Assembly: GCF_000336385.2 (NCBI RefSeq)
Contig: NZ_HG424493.1
Location: forward strand, 17,202 to 81,201
DNA length: 64,000 nucleotides
Source: Lysobacter antibioticus HS124
GTDB taxonomy: Bacteria > Pseudomonadota > Gammaproteobacteria > Xanthomonadales > Xanthomonadaceae
Direction: 5' to 3'
Shown here: positions 24,457-36,701 of the stretch, piece by piece
Layout: every line of letters starts with the position of its first letter
Position numbering within the stretch: the stretch's first letter is position 1
Position numbers and translations under genes: made by a program
Notes under the pieces: generated by a model
What the model was told of the DNA's origin: nothing
What the model saw: only the letters and a program-made list of their open reading frames with translations
The model's database searches: none

Positions 24457-27400
24457 ATGCGTCTCTCCACGATCAAGCTGTCCGGTTTCAAGTCCTTCGT
24501 CGATCCGACCACGCTGCACCTGCCCACCAACATGACCGGCGTGGTCGGTCCGAACGGGTGCGGCAAGTCGAACATCATCGACGCGGTGCGCTGGGTGATG
24601 GGCGAAAGCTCGGCCAGCCGCCTGCGCGGCGACTCGCTGACCGACGTGATCTTCGCCGGTTCCTCGGCGCGCAAGCCGGTGTCGCAGGCGATGGTCGAGC
24701 TGATCTTCGACAACTCCGACCACACCATCACCGGCGAATACGCCGCGTTCAACGAGATCTCGGTCAAGCGCACGGTCAGCCGCGACGGCAGCAACCAGTA
24801 CTACCTCAACGGCGCCAAATGCCGGCGTCGCGATATCACCGACCTGTTCCTCGGCACCGGCCTGGGCCCGCGCAGCTACTCGATCATCGAGCAGGGCATG
24901 ATCAGCCAGGTCATCGAGGCCAAGCCGGAAGAGTTGCGCGTGTACCTGGAGGAGGCCGCCGGCATCTCCAAGTACAAGGAGCGCCGCCGCGAGACCGAAA
25001 CCCGCATCCGCCACACCCGCGAAAACCTCGACCGCCTCAACGACCTGCGCGAAGAGGTCGGCAAGCAGCTCGAACACCTGCGCCGTCAGGCGCGCCAGGC
25101 CGAGCAGTACCAGGCGATCCAGGCCGAGCGCAAGATCAAGGACGTGGAGTGGAAGGCGCTGGAATACCGCGCCCTGGACCAGAAGCTGCAGGCCCAGCGG
25201 GAGAAGCTGTCGCAGCAGGAAACCCGGCTGCAGCAGCTGATCGCCGAGCAGCGCGAGGCCGAGCGCGAGCTGGAGACCGGCCGGGTCCGGCGCGAAGAGG
25301 CCGCCGAGGCCTTGAACAAGGCCCAGGCCGCCAGCTACGAGGTCGGCGGCGCGCTGGCCCGGATCGAACAGCAGATCCAGCATCAGCGCGAACTCTCCAG
25401 CCGCCTGCACAAGGCGCGCGACGAGGCGATGGCGCAATTGGCCGAGATCGGCGAGCACATCGGCAACGACCAGGCCCGCCTGGACGTGCTGCTGGCCGCG
25501 GTCGCCGACGCCGAACCGCGCATCGAGGCGCTGCGCGAGGACGACGAGGCGCGCCAGGAGGCCCTGCGCGACGCCGAGGCCCGGCTCAACGACTGGCAGC
25601 AGCGCTGGGACGCGCACAGCCGGGAACAATCCGAATCCGCGCGCGCGGCCGACGTCGAGCGCACCCGCATCGAAGGCCTGGACCGGCAGATCCTCGACGC
25701 CGACCGCCGGCGCGAATCGCTGACCGCCGAGCGCACCGGCCTGGACGTCAACGCCCTGGCCGACGCGTTCGAACAATTGCAGAGCCAGCACGAACTGCAG
25801 AAAGAATCGCTGGACAGCCTCAGCGAGGAACTGGAAACGCGCAAGAGCGCGGTGGCCGATCTGCAGGAACAGCAGCGGGCGACCCAGAACCAGCTCGCCG
25901 AGGTACGCAAGCAGGCGCAGACCTCGCGCGGCCGCCTGTCCTCGCTGGAGACCTTGCAGCACGCGGCATTGGGCCAGGAGCAGGGCGCGGCCCTGGCCTG
26001 GCTGAAGGCGCGCGGGCTGGATTCGGCGCAGCGCGTCGGCGAGACCCTGAGCGTCGAGGCGGGCTGGGAAAACGCGGTCGAAAGCGCGCTCGGCCAGCTC
26101 ATCGAAGGCGTGCTGGTCGAAGCCCCGGAAACCCTGGTCGACGCGATCGGCGAACTCGGCGAAGGCCGCCTGACCCTGGTCTCGCCCGAGCGCGACGACG
26201 CGACGTATGCGCCGACTTCGCTGGCGGCCAAGGTGCAGGGCCCGGCCGCGATCCGCCGCCTGCTGTCGCGCCTGCACGGCGCCGACGACCTGGCCGCGGC
26301 GCGCGCGCTGCAGGCCACGCTCGGCGCCGAAGAAACCGTCATCACCCGCAACGGCGAGCGCCTCGGCGCCGGCTGGGTGCGGGTGCTGCGCTCCGGTGCG
26401 GCCAAGCAGGGCGCGCTGTTGCGCGAGCGCGAGATCCAGACCCTGCGGGTCGAGATCGAGACCCTGCAGGAGCGCGAACGCGAACTGGAACAAAACCAGA
26501 TCCAGCTGCGCGACCGTTCGCTGGCCGCCGAGCAGCATCGCGAAGACGCCCAGCGCAGCCTGTACATGGCCCATCGCGGGGTGTCCGAACTGGCCGGCCA
26601 GTTGCAGAGCCACCAGGGCCGGCTGGACTCGGCGCGCACCCGGATCGAAAAGATCGACGCCGACCTGGAGCAGTTGCTGATCGCGCTGGACGCCGCGCGC
26701 GAGCAGTCGCGCGAGGCGCGGCTGCGCCAGGAGACCGCGGTCGAGCGCATGGGCGAGCTGGAGGACGCGCGCCTGCGCTTGGAGTCGGAGCGCCGCAGCC
26801 TGACCGATGCCCGCGAGGCCGCGCGCAACGCCGCGCGCGAGTCGCGCGACGCGGCGCACGCGCTGATGCTCAGCCTGGAGACCCAGCGCGCGCAGATCGC
26901 CGGCCTCAGCCAGACCCTGGAGCGCATGGGCGGCCAGCGCGGCCAGCTCGATTCGCGCCTGAGCGAACTGTCCGCCCAGCTCGACGACGGCGACCAGCCG
27001 GTGGTCGCGCTGGAGGAACAGCGCCAGGTCGCGCTGGAGCAGCGGGTGATCGCCGAGCAGGACCTGACCGCCGCGCGCACCGCGCTGGACGGCATCGACA
27101 ACGACCTGCGCAAGTTCGAGCAGACCCGCCAGCAGCGCGACGAACAGGCGCTGCAGCAGCGCGAAGCGATCGGCCAGCGCCGGCTGGAACAGCAGGCCCT
27201 GGTCCTCAAGGCCGAGACCCTGACCACGGCGATCGCCGAGGCCGGCGCGGTGCTGGAGGACGTGGTCAACGGTCTGGACGAAAACGCCGACGCGTCGACT
27301 TGGGAGCGCACGGTCGCCGAATTGGACAACAAGCTGCGCCGGCTGGAACCGGTCAACCTGGCGGCGATCGCCGAGCATGCCGAGGCGGCGCAGCGCAAGG

Positions 27401-27960
27401 AGTATCTGGATGCCCAGCACGGCGACCTGACCACCGCGCTGGACACCCTGGAAGAAGCGATCCGCAAGATCGACCGCGAGACCCGCGGCCGCTTCAAGGA
27501 CACCTTCGATCGGGTCAATTCGGGCGTGCAGGAACTGTATCCGCGCCTGTTCGGCGGCGGCCACGCCTATCTGGAACTGACCGGCGAAGACCTGCTCGAC
27601 ACCGGCGTGTCGATCATGGCGCGGCCGCCGGGCAAGCGCGTGTCCAACATCTCGCTGCTGTCCGGCGGCGAGAAGGCGATGACCGCCGTGGCGCTGGTGT
27701 TCGCGATCTTCCGCTTGAACCCGGCGCCGTTCTGTCTGCTCGACGAAGTCGACGCGCCGCTCGACGAAGCCAACGTCGGTCGCCTGGCGACGATGGTCAA
27801 CGAGATGAGCGAACAGGTACAGTTCCTGTTCGTCACCCACAACAAGGCGACGATGGAAGTGGCCAGCCAGTTGTCCGGCGTCACCATGCGCGAGCCCGGC
27901 GTGAGCCGCCTGGTCTCGGTCGACCTGGCCGAAGCGGCGCGCCTGGCGGGCGCGGCCTGA
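24457..27960 (+). CDS. smc: Chromosome segregation protein SMC
   Basis: 1167 residues, normal for bacterial SMC, the ATPase of the condensin-like complex. Head N: KLSGFKSFVDPTTL and Walker A GPNGCGKSN near residues 32-40; Q-loop in VRWVMGESSASRLRG. Two long coiled coils flank a hinge at about residues 500-620 (AGWENAVESALGQLIEGVLV ... EETVITRNGERLGAGWVRVL). Head C: signature LLSGGEKAMTA with Ser1069, and Walker B with D-loop FCLLDEVDAPLDEANV. It heads the smc-zipA-ligA-epmA run, an arrangement seen in many xanthomonads. The long antisense open frame across it is a GC artefact. Confidence 0.97.
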   Translation: MRLSTIKLSGFKSFVDPTTLHLPTNMTGVVGPNGCGKSNIIDAVRWVMGESSASRLRGDSLTDVIFAGSSARKPVSQAMVELIFDNSDHTITGEYAAFNEISVKRTVSRDGSNQYYLNGAKCRRRDITDLFLGTGLGPRSYSIIEQGMISQVIEAKPEELRVYLEEAAGISKYKERRRETETRIRHTRENLDRLNDLREEVGKQLEHLRRQARQAEQYQAIQAERKIKDVEWKALEYRALDQKLQAQREKLSQQETRLQQLIAEQREAERELETGRVRREEAAEALNKAQAASYEVGGALARIEQQIQHQRELSSRLHKARDEAMAQLAEIGEHIGNDQARLDVLLAAVADAEPRIEALREDDEARQEALRDAEARLNDWQQRWDAHSREQSESARAADVERTRIEGLDRQILDADRRRESLTAERTGLDVNALADAFEQLQSQHELQKESLDSLSEELETRKSAVADLQEQQRATQNQLAEVRKQAQTSRGRLSSLETLQHAALGQEQGAALAWLKARGLDSAQRVGETLSVEAGWENAVESALGQLIEGVLVEAPETLVDAIGELGEGRLTLVSPERDDATYAPTSLAAKVQGPAAIRRLLSRLHGADDLAAARALQATLGAEETVITRNGERLGAGWVRVLRSGAAKQGALLREREIQTLRVEIETLQERERELEQNQIQLRDRSLAAEQHREDAQRSLYMAHRGVSELAGQLQSHQGRLDSARTRIEKIDADLEQLLIALDAAREQSREARLRQETAVERMGELEDARLRLESERRSLTDAREAARNAARESRDAAHALMLSLETQRAQIAGLSQTLERMGGQRGQLDSRLSELSAQLDDGDQPVVALEEQRQVALEQRVIAEQDLTAARTALDGIDNDLRKFEQTRQQRDEQALQQREAIGQRRLEQQALVLKAETLTTAIAEAGAVLEDVVNGLDENADASTWERTVAELDNKLRRLEPVNLAAIAEHAEAAQRKEYLDAQHGDLTTALDTLEEAIRKIDRETRGRFKDTFDRVNSGVQELYPRLFGGGHAYLELTGEDLLDTGVSIMARPPGKRVSNISLLSGGEKAMTAVALVFAIFRLNPAPFCLLDEVDAPLDEANVGRLATMVNEMSEQVQFLFVTHNKATMEVASQLSGVTMREPGVSRLVSVDLAEAARLAGAA

Positions 27961-28127
27961 GGCCGGCGGGCGTTGCGCGGCAGCGCCCGGATGGACCGTC
28001 CATCGTTCGATCCCTCACCGTTCAAACCGAATCGACGCAGTCGCAGCGGAACCCCGGTCCAGCGCGGCGCCGCCCAGGCGCCCGGCCCGAGCCCCGCTAA
28101 CGACGCCAGCAGCACAAGGAGCCTCCG

Positions 28128-28880
28128 ATGTCCGACCTGACCCTGATGCGCATCGGCATCTTCATCGCCGGCCTGATCCTGATCGGCGCGATCCTGTTCT
28201 TCGGCCGCCCGCGCAAGCCGGGGCAGGGCAAGCGCATCGCCCGCGAAGACGAAGCGCGCGCGGGCAAGGCCCCGCGCCAGGAGCCGACCCTGGGCGAGCA
28301 GCTCGAAAACGAACTCGGCCAGAACGCCGGCGTGGCCGGCGAGGCCACCACCCAGGCCGAGCTGGAACTGTTCGACCGCACCCTGGAAGGCGGCGCCAAC
28401 AGCGAGCTCGGCCGCCGGGTCAGCGACGAGTTCGACAAGATCGTCACCCTGTACCTGGCCGCGCGCGCCGGGCAGAAGCTGCACGGCCCCGACATCGTGG
28501 TCGCGGCGGAAAAGGCCGGCCTCGTCTACGGCCACATGGGCGTCTACCACCGCCTGGTCGAAGGCCATCCCGAGCGCGGTCCGGTGTTCAGCGTCGCCAA
28601 CATCATGAAGCCGGGCAGCTTCGACATGTCGGCGATCCAATCGCTGGAAACCCCGGCGATCGCCTTCTTCCTGACCCTGCCGGCGCCGGTGCCGGCGCTG
28701 GACGCATGGGAGACCATGTTGCCGACCGCGCAGCGCATGGCCGAACTGCTCGACGGCGTGGTCCTGGACGAACAGCGCAACGCCCTGGGCCGCCAGCGCA
28801 TCGCCCACCTGCGCGACGAGCTGCGCGCCTACGACCGCCAACGCGAAGCCCCGCCGCTGAGCAAGCCGACCCGCTGGTAA
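28128..28880 (+). CDS. zipA: Cell division protein ZipA
   Basis: 250 residues. An N-terminal membrane anchor (about residues 8-26, IGIFIAGLILIGAILFFG) is followed by a short charged linker and the C-terminal FtsZ-binding domain from about residue 112 (DEFDKIVTLYLAARAGQKLH, then PERGPVFSVANIMKPGSFD). The FtsZ-binding domain is family-typical but the linker is short. ZipA anchors FtsZ to the inner membrane at the septum. It lies 167 bp after smc with AAGGAGCC before its ATG, and before ligA, the classical zipA-ligA pairing. Confidence 0.92.
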   Translation: MSDLTLMRIGIFIAGLILIGAILFFGRPRKPGQGKRIAREDEARAGKAPRQEPTLGEQLENELGQNAGVAGEATTQAELELFDRTLEGGANSELGRRVSDEFDKIVTLYLAARAGQKLHGPDIVVAAEKAGLVYGHMGVYHRLVEGHPERGPVFSVANIMKPGSFDMSAIQSLETPAIAFFLTLPAPVPALDAWETMLPTAQRMAELLDGVVLDEQRNALGRQRIAHLRDELRAYDRQREAPPLSKPTRW

Positions 28881-32850
<3,970 letters not shown>

Positions 32851-32915
32851 TGGCGATGAACCCCCCTGAACCGTGCAGCTTCACGTTGCGGGCCGACGCC
32901 GCGTTTTGATTGCAA

Positions 32916-32937
32916 GTTAATGCGACGCGGTTAGAGT
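32916..32937 (+). promoter_or_regulatory. Promoter-like element GTTAA-N11-TAGAGT before first DUF3011 gene
   Basis: GTTAA at 32916-32920 and TAGAGT at 32932-32937, the same motif and spacing as upstream of the second DUF3011 gene (33874-33895). TAGAGT may be the -10; TTGCAA at 32910-32915 is a possible -35 with a 16-base spacer. Confidence 0.5.
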
Positions 32938-32964
32938 GATCGCATTGGGTCTGGGGGGCCATGC

Positions 32965-33720
32965 ATGCGTAGTTTGACAGCCGCGATCCACCTGCTGGCG
33001 TTCGCGGGCGTGGCCTGCGCGGTCGGCGTGGCGCGTGCCGAACCGGTCGGAGAGCGCCTGTACGGCGGGCGCCTGTTGCGCTGCGCCTCCAGCGGCGAGG
33101 AAGTGGTGCGTTGCCCGGCCGATACCCGCGAAGGCGTGCGGCTGATCCGCCGCACGTCCGGCAAACCCTGCGTCGAAGGCACCAGTTGGGGCGCCGATCG
33201 CGGTGGCGTCTGGGTGACCCAGGGCTGCGCGGCCGACTTCGTGCTGGGCAAGGGCGGCCGCGGCCGCGACAGCACCTCCGGCGCGCGGGTGATCAAGTGC
33301 GAATCGCGCGGCGGGCGCTGGAACCATTGTCCGGCGCGCATCGTCGACGGCGTCGCCCTGGCCCAGCAATTGTCCAAGCAGCCTTGCCTGCGCAACCAGA
33401 CCTGGGGCGCGGACGAGCAGGGCATCTGGGTTGCCGGCGGCTGCCGCGCCGAGTTCCGCCTGATCGGCGGCGAAGCGGCGGCGGTTGCGGTACCCGCAGC
33501 GCCGGAGCCGCCGCGCAAAGCCTTGCTGCGCTGCGAATCGCAGGACCGCCGCGCACGCCGCTGCGAGGGCGATACCGGCCTCGGCGTGCGCTTGGTCAAG
33601 CAGCTGTCCAATTCGGAATGCATCGAGGGCCGCAGCTGGGGCTACGACGCCCACGGGGTCTGGGTCGAGGACGGCTGCCGCGCCGAGTTCGAGCTGGACT
33701 ACCGCCGCGGCGGCGGCTGA
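32965..33720 (+). CDS. Secreted protein with three DUF3011 repeats
   Basis: 251 residues with a signal peptide ending around VARAEP. Three modules of about 55-60 residues follow, each with four Cys and the pattern of a Cys near the start, a second Cys, a C-x-x-G/N-x-x-W-G segment and a final WV-x-x-G-C, e.g. LLRCESQDRRARRCEG and CIEGRSWGYDAHGVWVEDGC in the third. This matches DUF3011, of unknown function; the four Cys suggest two disulfides per module. An 80% similar paralogue with the same architecture follows 203 bp downstream. A role at the cell surface or as a secreted binding protein is a guess. Confidence 0.85.
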   Translation: MRSLTAAIHLLAFAGVACAVGVARAEPVGERLYGGRLLRCASSGEEVVRCPADTREGVRLIRRTSGKPCVEGTSWGADRGGVWVTQGCAADFVLGKGGRGRDSTSGARVIKCESRGGRWNHCPARIVDGVALAQQLSKQPCLRNQTWGADEQGIWVAGGCRAEFRLIGGEAAAVAVPAAPEPPRKALLRCESQDRRARRCEGDTGLGVRLVKQLSNSECIEGRSWGYDAHGVWVEDGCRAEFELDYRRGGG

Positions 33721-33873
33721 GCGATAGCCGCGCCGGTACTGTGGTCCGGCCTCCGGCTCTGCGACCGACGGCGCATGGCGCAGTGCGCCATTGGCGGCAC
33801 ACTAGGCGCTGAGTGAACGGGGCCGCAACGCGCCGACTTCGCGCATCGCCGGTCCCCCAAATCTTGAGCTGAC

Positions 33874-33895
33874 GTTAAGCGGGTTCAGCTAGAGT
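33874..33895 (+). promoter_or_regulatory. Promoter-like element GTTAA-N11-TAGAGT before second DUF3011 gene
   Basis: GTTAA at 33874-33878 and TAGAGT at 33890-33895, identical motifs and identical spacing to the element at 32916-32937, 29 bp before the second gene's start. Confidence 0.5.
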
Positions 33896-33923
33896 CCTCG
33901 GCACATTGACAAGGAGCACGCAC

Positions 33924-34691
33924 ATGTCCGCACGCATCGTTTCCGGATTCGGTCTGTTGATCGGCCTCGGCTTGGCCGCCGGCGTGGCCCAGGCCGCGCC
34001 GCAGTACGACGACTACTACGGCAATGACGGCACTTTCCGCTGCGAATCCGACGGCAACCGGCAGCAGCGCTGCGACGCCGACACGCGCGGCGGGGTGCAG
34101 CTGGTACGCCAGCTGTCCAAGTCGTCCTGCATCCAGGGCCGCACCTGGGGCTACGACCGCTACGGCGTGTGGGTGACCGACGGTTGCCGCGCCGAATTCG
34201 CTTCCGGTCGCGGCGGCGGCTGGAACGGCGGTGGCGGCGGCTGGGGCGGTGGCGGTGGCGGCGACGTCGTGCGCTGCGAATCCGACAGCGGCCGTACCCG
34301 CAGCTGCAGCATCTCCGGCAACCGCGCGCGCCTGCAGCGCCAGTTGTCGAATTCGCCGTGCATCGAGGGCCAGACCTGGGGCTCGCGCCCGGGCCAGGTC
34401 TGGGTCAGCGGCGGTTGCCGCGGCGAATTCGTCGCCGGCCGCGGCGGCGGCTGGAACGGCGGTGGCGGCGGTTGGGGCGGCGGCGGCGGCGGTTGGGGCG
34501 GCGGCGGTCAGGAGATCAGCTGCGAGTCGAACAACAACCGCCAGAACCGCTGCAACATGACCGTGCGCCGCGATGTGCGCCTGCTGCGCCAGAACTCGGG
34601 TTCGCCGTGCGTGGAAGGCCAGACCTGGGGCTGGGACCGCAACGGCGTGTGGGTCTCCAACGGTTGCCGCGGCCGCTTCATGGTCAACTGA
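33924..34691 (+). CDS. Secreted DUF3011 protein with Gly/Trp-rich linkers
   Basis: 255 residues. The start is the ATG at 33924 with AAGGAG eight bases upstream; a signal peptide ends at GVAQAAPQ. Three DUF3011 modules (for example FRCESDGNRQQRCDADT and CIQGRTWGYDRYGVWVTDGC) are separated by linkers made almost only of Gly, Trp and Asn (GGGWNGGGGGWGGGG), which the upstream paralogue lacks. The linkers look like flexible spacers that grew by repeat slippage in GC-rich DNA. Four Cys per module are conserved. Followed by a long-stem terminator. Confidence 0.87.
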   Translation: MSARIVSGFGLLIGLGLAAGVAQAAPQYDDYYGNDGTFRCESDGNRQQRCDADTRGGVQLVRQLSKSSCIQGRTWGYDRYGVWVTDGCRAEFASGRGGGWNGGGGGWGGGGGGDVVRCESDSGRTRSCSISGNRARLQRQLSNSPCIEGQTWGSRPGQVWVSGGCRGEFVAGRGGGWNGGGGGWGGGGGGWGGGGQEISCESNNNRQNRCNMTVRRDVRLLRQNSGSPCVEGQTWGWDRNGVWVSNGCRGRFMVN

Positions 34692-34741
34692 TCGGGCCCG
34701 ACCGATTAGGCCCAACCGATCGGGCCTGACACGAGCGACCC

Positions 34742-34780
34742 GCGACGCCTCCGCTGCCGCGCAGCGGAGGCGTCGCCGTT
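34742..34780 (+). terminator. Long-stem terminator after the DUF3011 pair
   Basis: A 16-bp perfect stem: left arm ending CGCTGC at 34757, loop CGC (34758-34760), right arm from GCAGCG at 34761 to 34776, then CGTTTCC. Poor T-run but very strong stem. Confidence 0.65.
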
Positions 34781-34862
34781 TCCGGCGGCCGCGTTCTCCT
34801 GTCTCCCGCCAGCCTGTGCGCCCTCACGGCCTGCACGCTCATGGCCGGCGACACGCATCCGC

Positions 34863-34868
34863 TAAACT
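34863..34868 (+). promoter_or_regulatory. -10 box TAAACT placing mtnA start at the transcript 5' end
   Basis: TAAACT lies only six bases before the mtnA ATG (34875). If used, transcription would start at or beside the A of the ATG, so the mRNA would be leaderless; no Shine-Dalgarno site is present. Confidence 0.4.
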
Positions 34869-34874
34869 ATCCCC

Positions 34875-35930
34875 ATGAACGACGCCATCGACTTCGACCG
34901 CTACGACCGCATCCGCCCGATCCGCTGGACCGGCGACGCCCTGGAACTGCTCGATCAGCGCAAGCTGCCGTTCGCCGTCGAGTACGTGCGCTGCGAGGAC
35001 AGCGATGCGGTCGCCGCCGCGATCCACGCCCTGACCGTGCGCGGCGCGCCGGCGATCGGCATCGCCGCGGCCTGGGGCACGGTGCTGGCGGCGCGGTCGG
35101 TCGAGGCGTCCGACGGCGCCGCGGCGCTGGCGCAGATCGAGCCGGCGATGCAGCGGCTCAATGCCGCCCGCCCGACCGCGGTCAACCTGGCCTGGGCGCT
35201 GGCGCGCATGCGCCGGGTGCTGGCGCCGGCCGGCGCCGATTGGCGCGAGGTGTTGAGCCGCGAAGCCCAGGCCATCGCCGACGAAGACCTGGCCGCGAAC
35301 CGGCGCATGGGGGCGCTCGGCGCGGCGCTGATCGCGCCCGGCAGCGGCGTGCTGACCCATTGCAACACCGGCTCGCTGGCCACCGCCGGCTTCGGCACCG
35401 CGCTCGGCGTGATCCGCGCCGGCGTCGCCCAGGGCCGCATCCAACAGGTGTTCGCCGGCGAGACCCGGCCCTGGCTGCAGGGCGCGCGGTTGACCGTGTG
35501 GGAGCTGGAACAGGACGGCATCGCCCCGACCCTGATCGCCGACGCCGCCGCTTCGCACCTGATGAAGAGCGGCAAGGTGGGCTGGGTGATCGTCGGCGCC
35601 GACCGCATCTGCGCCAACGGCGACACCGCCAACAAGATCGGCACCTACCAGCTGGCGATCGCCGCCCGCCACCACGGGGTCAAGTTCATGGTCGCCGCGC
35701 CCTCGTCAACGGTGGACATGGCCACCGCCAGCGGCGATGCGATCGAGATCGAAGAGCGCGATCCGGGCGAGCTGTTCGCGGTCGGCGGCCAGCGCACCGC
35801 GGCCGAGCGCATCGGGGCCTGGAACCCGGTATTCGACGTCACCCCGCACGAGCTGATCGACGCCATCGTCACCGAGCGCGGCGTGATCGAACGCCCGGAT
35901 GCGGCGGCGATGAAAGCGGCGTTCGGCTGA
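34875..35930 (+). CDS. mtnA: S-methyl-5-thioribose-1-phosphate isomerase
   Basis: 351 residues, normal length. Converts methylthioribose-1-phosphate to methylthioribulose-1-phosphate in the methionine salvage pathway. Family motifs: [14 protein letters not shown] segment [36 protein letters not shown] with the catalytic Cys, [12 protein letters not shown], and [19 protein letters not shown] with the catalytic Asp. Cytoplasmic. No other methionine-salvage gene is adjacent. Confidence 0.96.
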   Translation: MNDAIDFDRYDRIRPIRWTGDALELLDQRKLPFAVEYVRCEDSDAVAAAIHALTVRGAPAIGIAAAWGTVLAARSVEASDGAAALAQIEPAMQRLNAARPTAVNLAWALARMRRVLAPAGADWREVLSREAQAIADEDLAANRRMGALGAALIAPGSGVLTHCNTGSLATAGFGTALGVIRAGVAQGRIQQVFAGETRPWLQGARLTVWELEQDGIAPTLIADAAASHLMKSGKVGWVIVGADRICANGDTANKIGTYQLAIAARHHGVKFMVAAPSSTVDMATASGDAIEIEERDPGELFAVGGQRTAAERIGAWNPVFDVTPHELIDAIVTERGVIERPDAAAMKAAFG

Positions 35931-36701
35931 GCCCGTGCGGCTGTCGGGACCGCCTGTGGGCTGGTCGGGCCCGCAGGCGCGCGGCCGCCGGTTTCGAATT
36001 CGCGCCTGGATATCGCCCTGACATCCCGCCTTCGCGGGGCGGACGGCCGATCGGGAATGCCGCGAACTTCCAGGCCGTCATGCCCGCGCACGCGGCGCTA
36101 TCTCCCGGCCCGTCCTCCTGGCGAAGGTGAGGGTGCGGCGGCTTCGAAATCCCGCCTCGATTAGCCCTGGATGCGCGGCTGCGCGGAAGTCGGACGCCGG
36201 GCCCGCATCCGCGGCCATGACAGCGTGGAGTTCGCTCGCGACTCTTGCGGCCGTCATCCCCGCAAGGGCGGGGCGGAGACGTCAGCGCCCTACGTCGGCA
36301 AAGCCCTGGATGGGTGTCCCGGTCGGCACGCGGAGATTTCGGGGGGGCGTGCTCCGGCATGCCTCCACGACGTTTCCGGCAGCCCTGGGGCGGCACCGCG
36401 CGTGCGGTTCGGCCCGGGCCGCATCGGCCCTCGCGGGCTCCCGCATGGGCCGCTTTTCGCCGCTTTCGCCGCGATGCTGCAACGCAGCTGAAAATAACGC
36501 TCAAGTGATTGTTTCTGCGTGGGAATCGCGGCCCTGTGCGAGCGCATTTCGTGCTATGATTTCCTGTCTCTTTGATGCCGCCCCGAGCGAGCTGCAGGAC
36601 AGGCCCGCCGGGGTACTGTTTTCGGCTTCCAGCGCGGCGTTCCGACCGGAACGCCGAGGCCCGCGCGGGGCGGTCGAACCACCGCCCGCAACGGAACCCT
36701 G
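35931..36701. other. 771-bp mtnA-gyrA gap, repeat-rich
   Basis: No gene is seen. The first 500 bp are full of degenerate GC-rich intergenic repeat material, including GCCGTCATGCCCGCG (36074-36088) and GCCGTCATCCCCGC (36250-36263) and several CCTGGAT fragments. The last 200 bp carry the gyrA promoter region. Confidence 0.55.
36555..36560 (+). promoter_or_regulatory. Extended -10 box of the gyrA promoter (TGCTATGAT)
   Basis: TATGAT preceded by TGC, i.e. an extended -10, in an AT-rich stretch about 140 bp before gyrA. The -35 region is not obvious, as expected for an extended -10 promoter. Confidence 0.5.

Noticed and set aside
24415..27840. 1,141-codon frame antisense to smc
   Set aside because: Lies exactly opposite SMC, follows its third-codon GC bias and has no domain motif.
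32900..32960. tRNA-like sequence GCGGTTAGAGT
   Set aside because: Does not fold into a cloverleaf; better explained as the promoter element shared with the second DUF3011 gene.
36000..36480. Small genes in the mtnA-gyrA gap
   Set aside because: Open frames of 60-210 codons overlap in several phases over repeat material; none has a ribosome site with sensible codon use.
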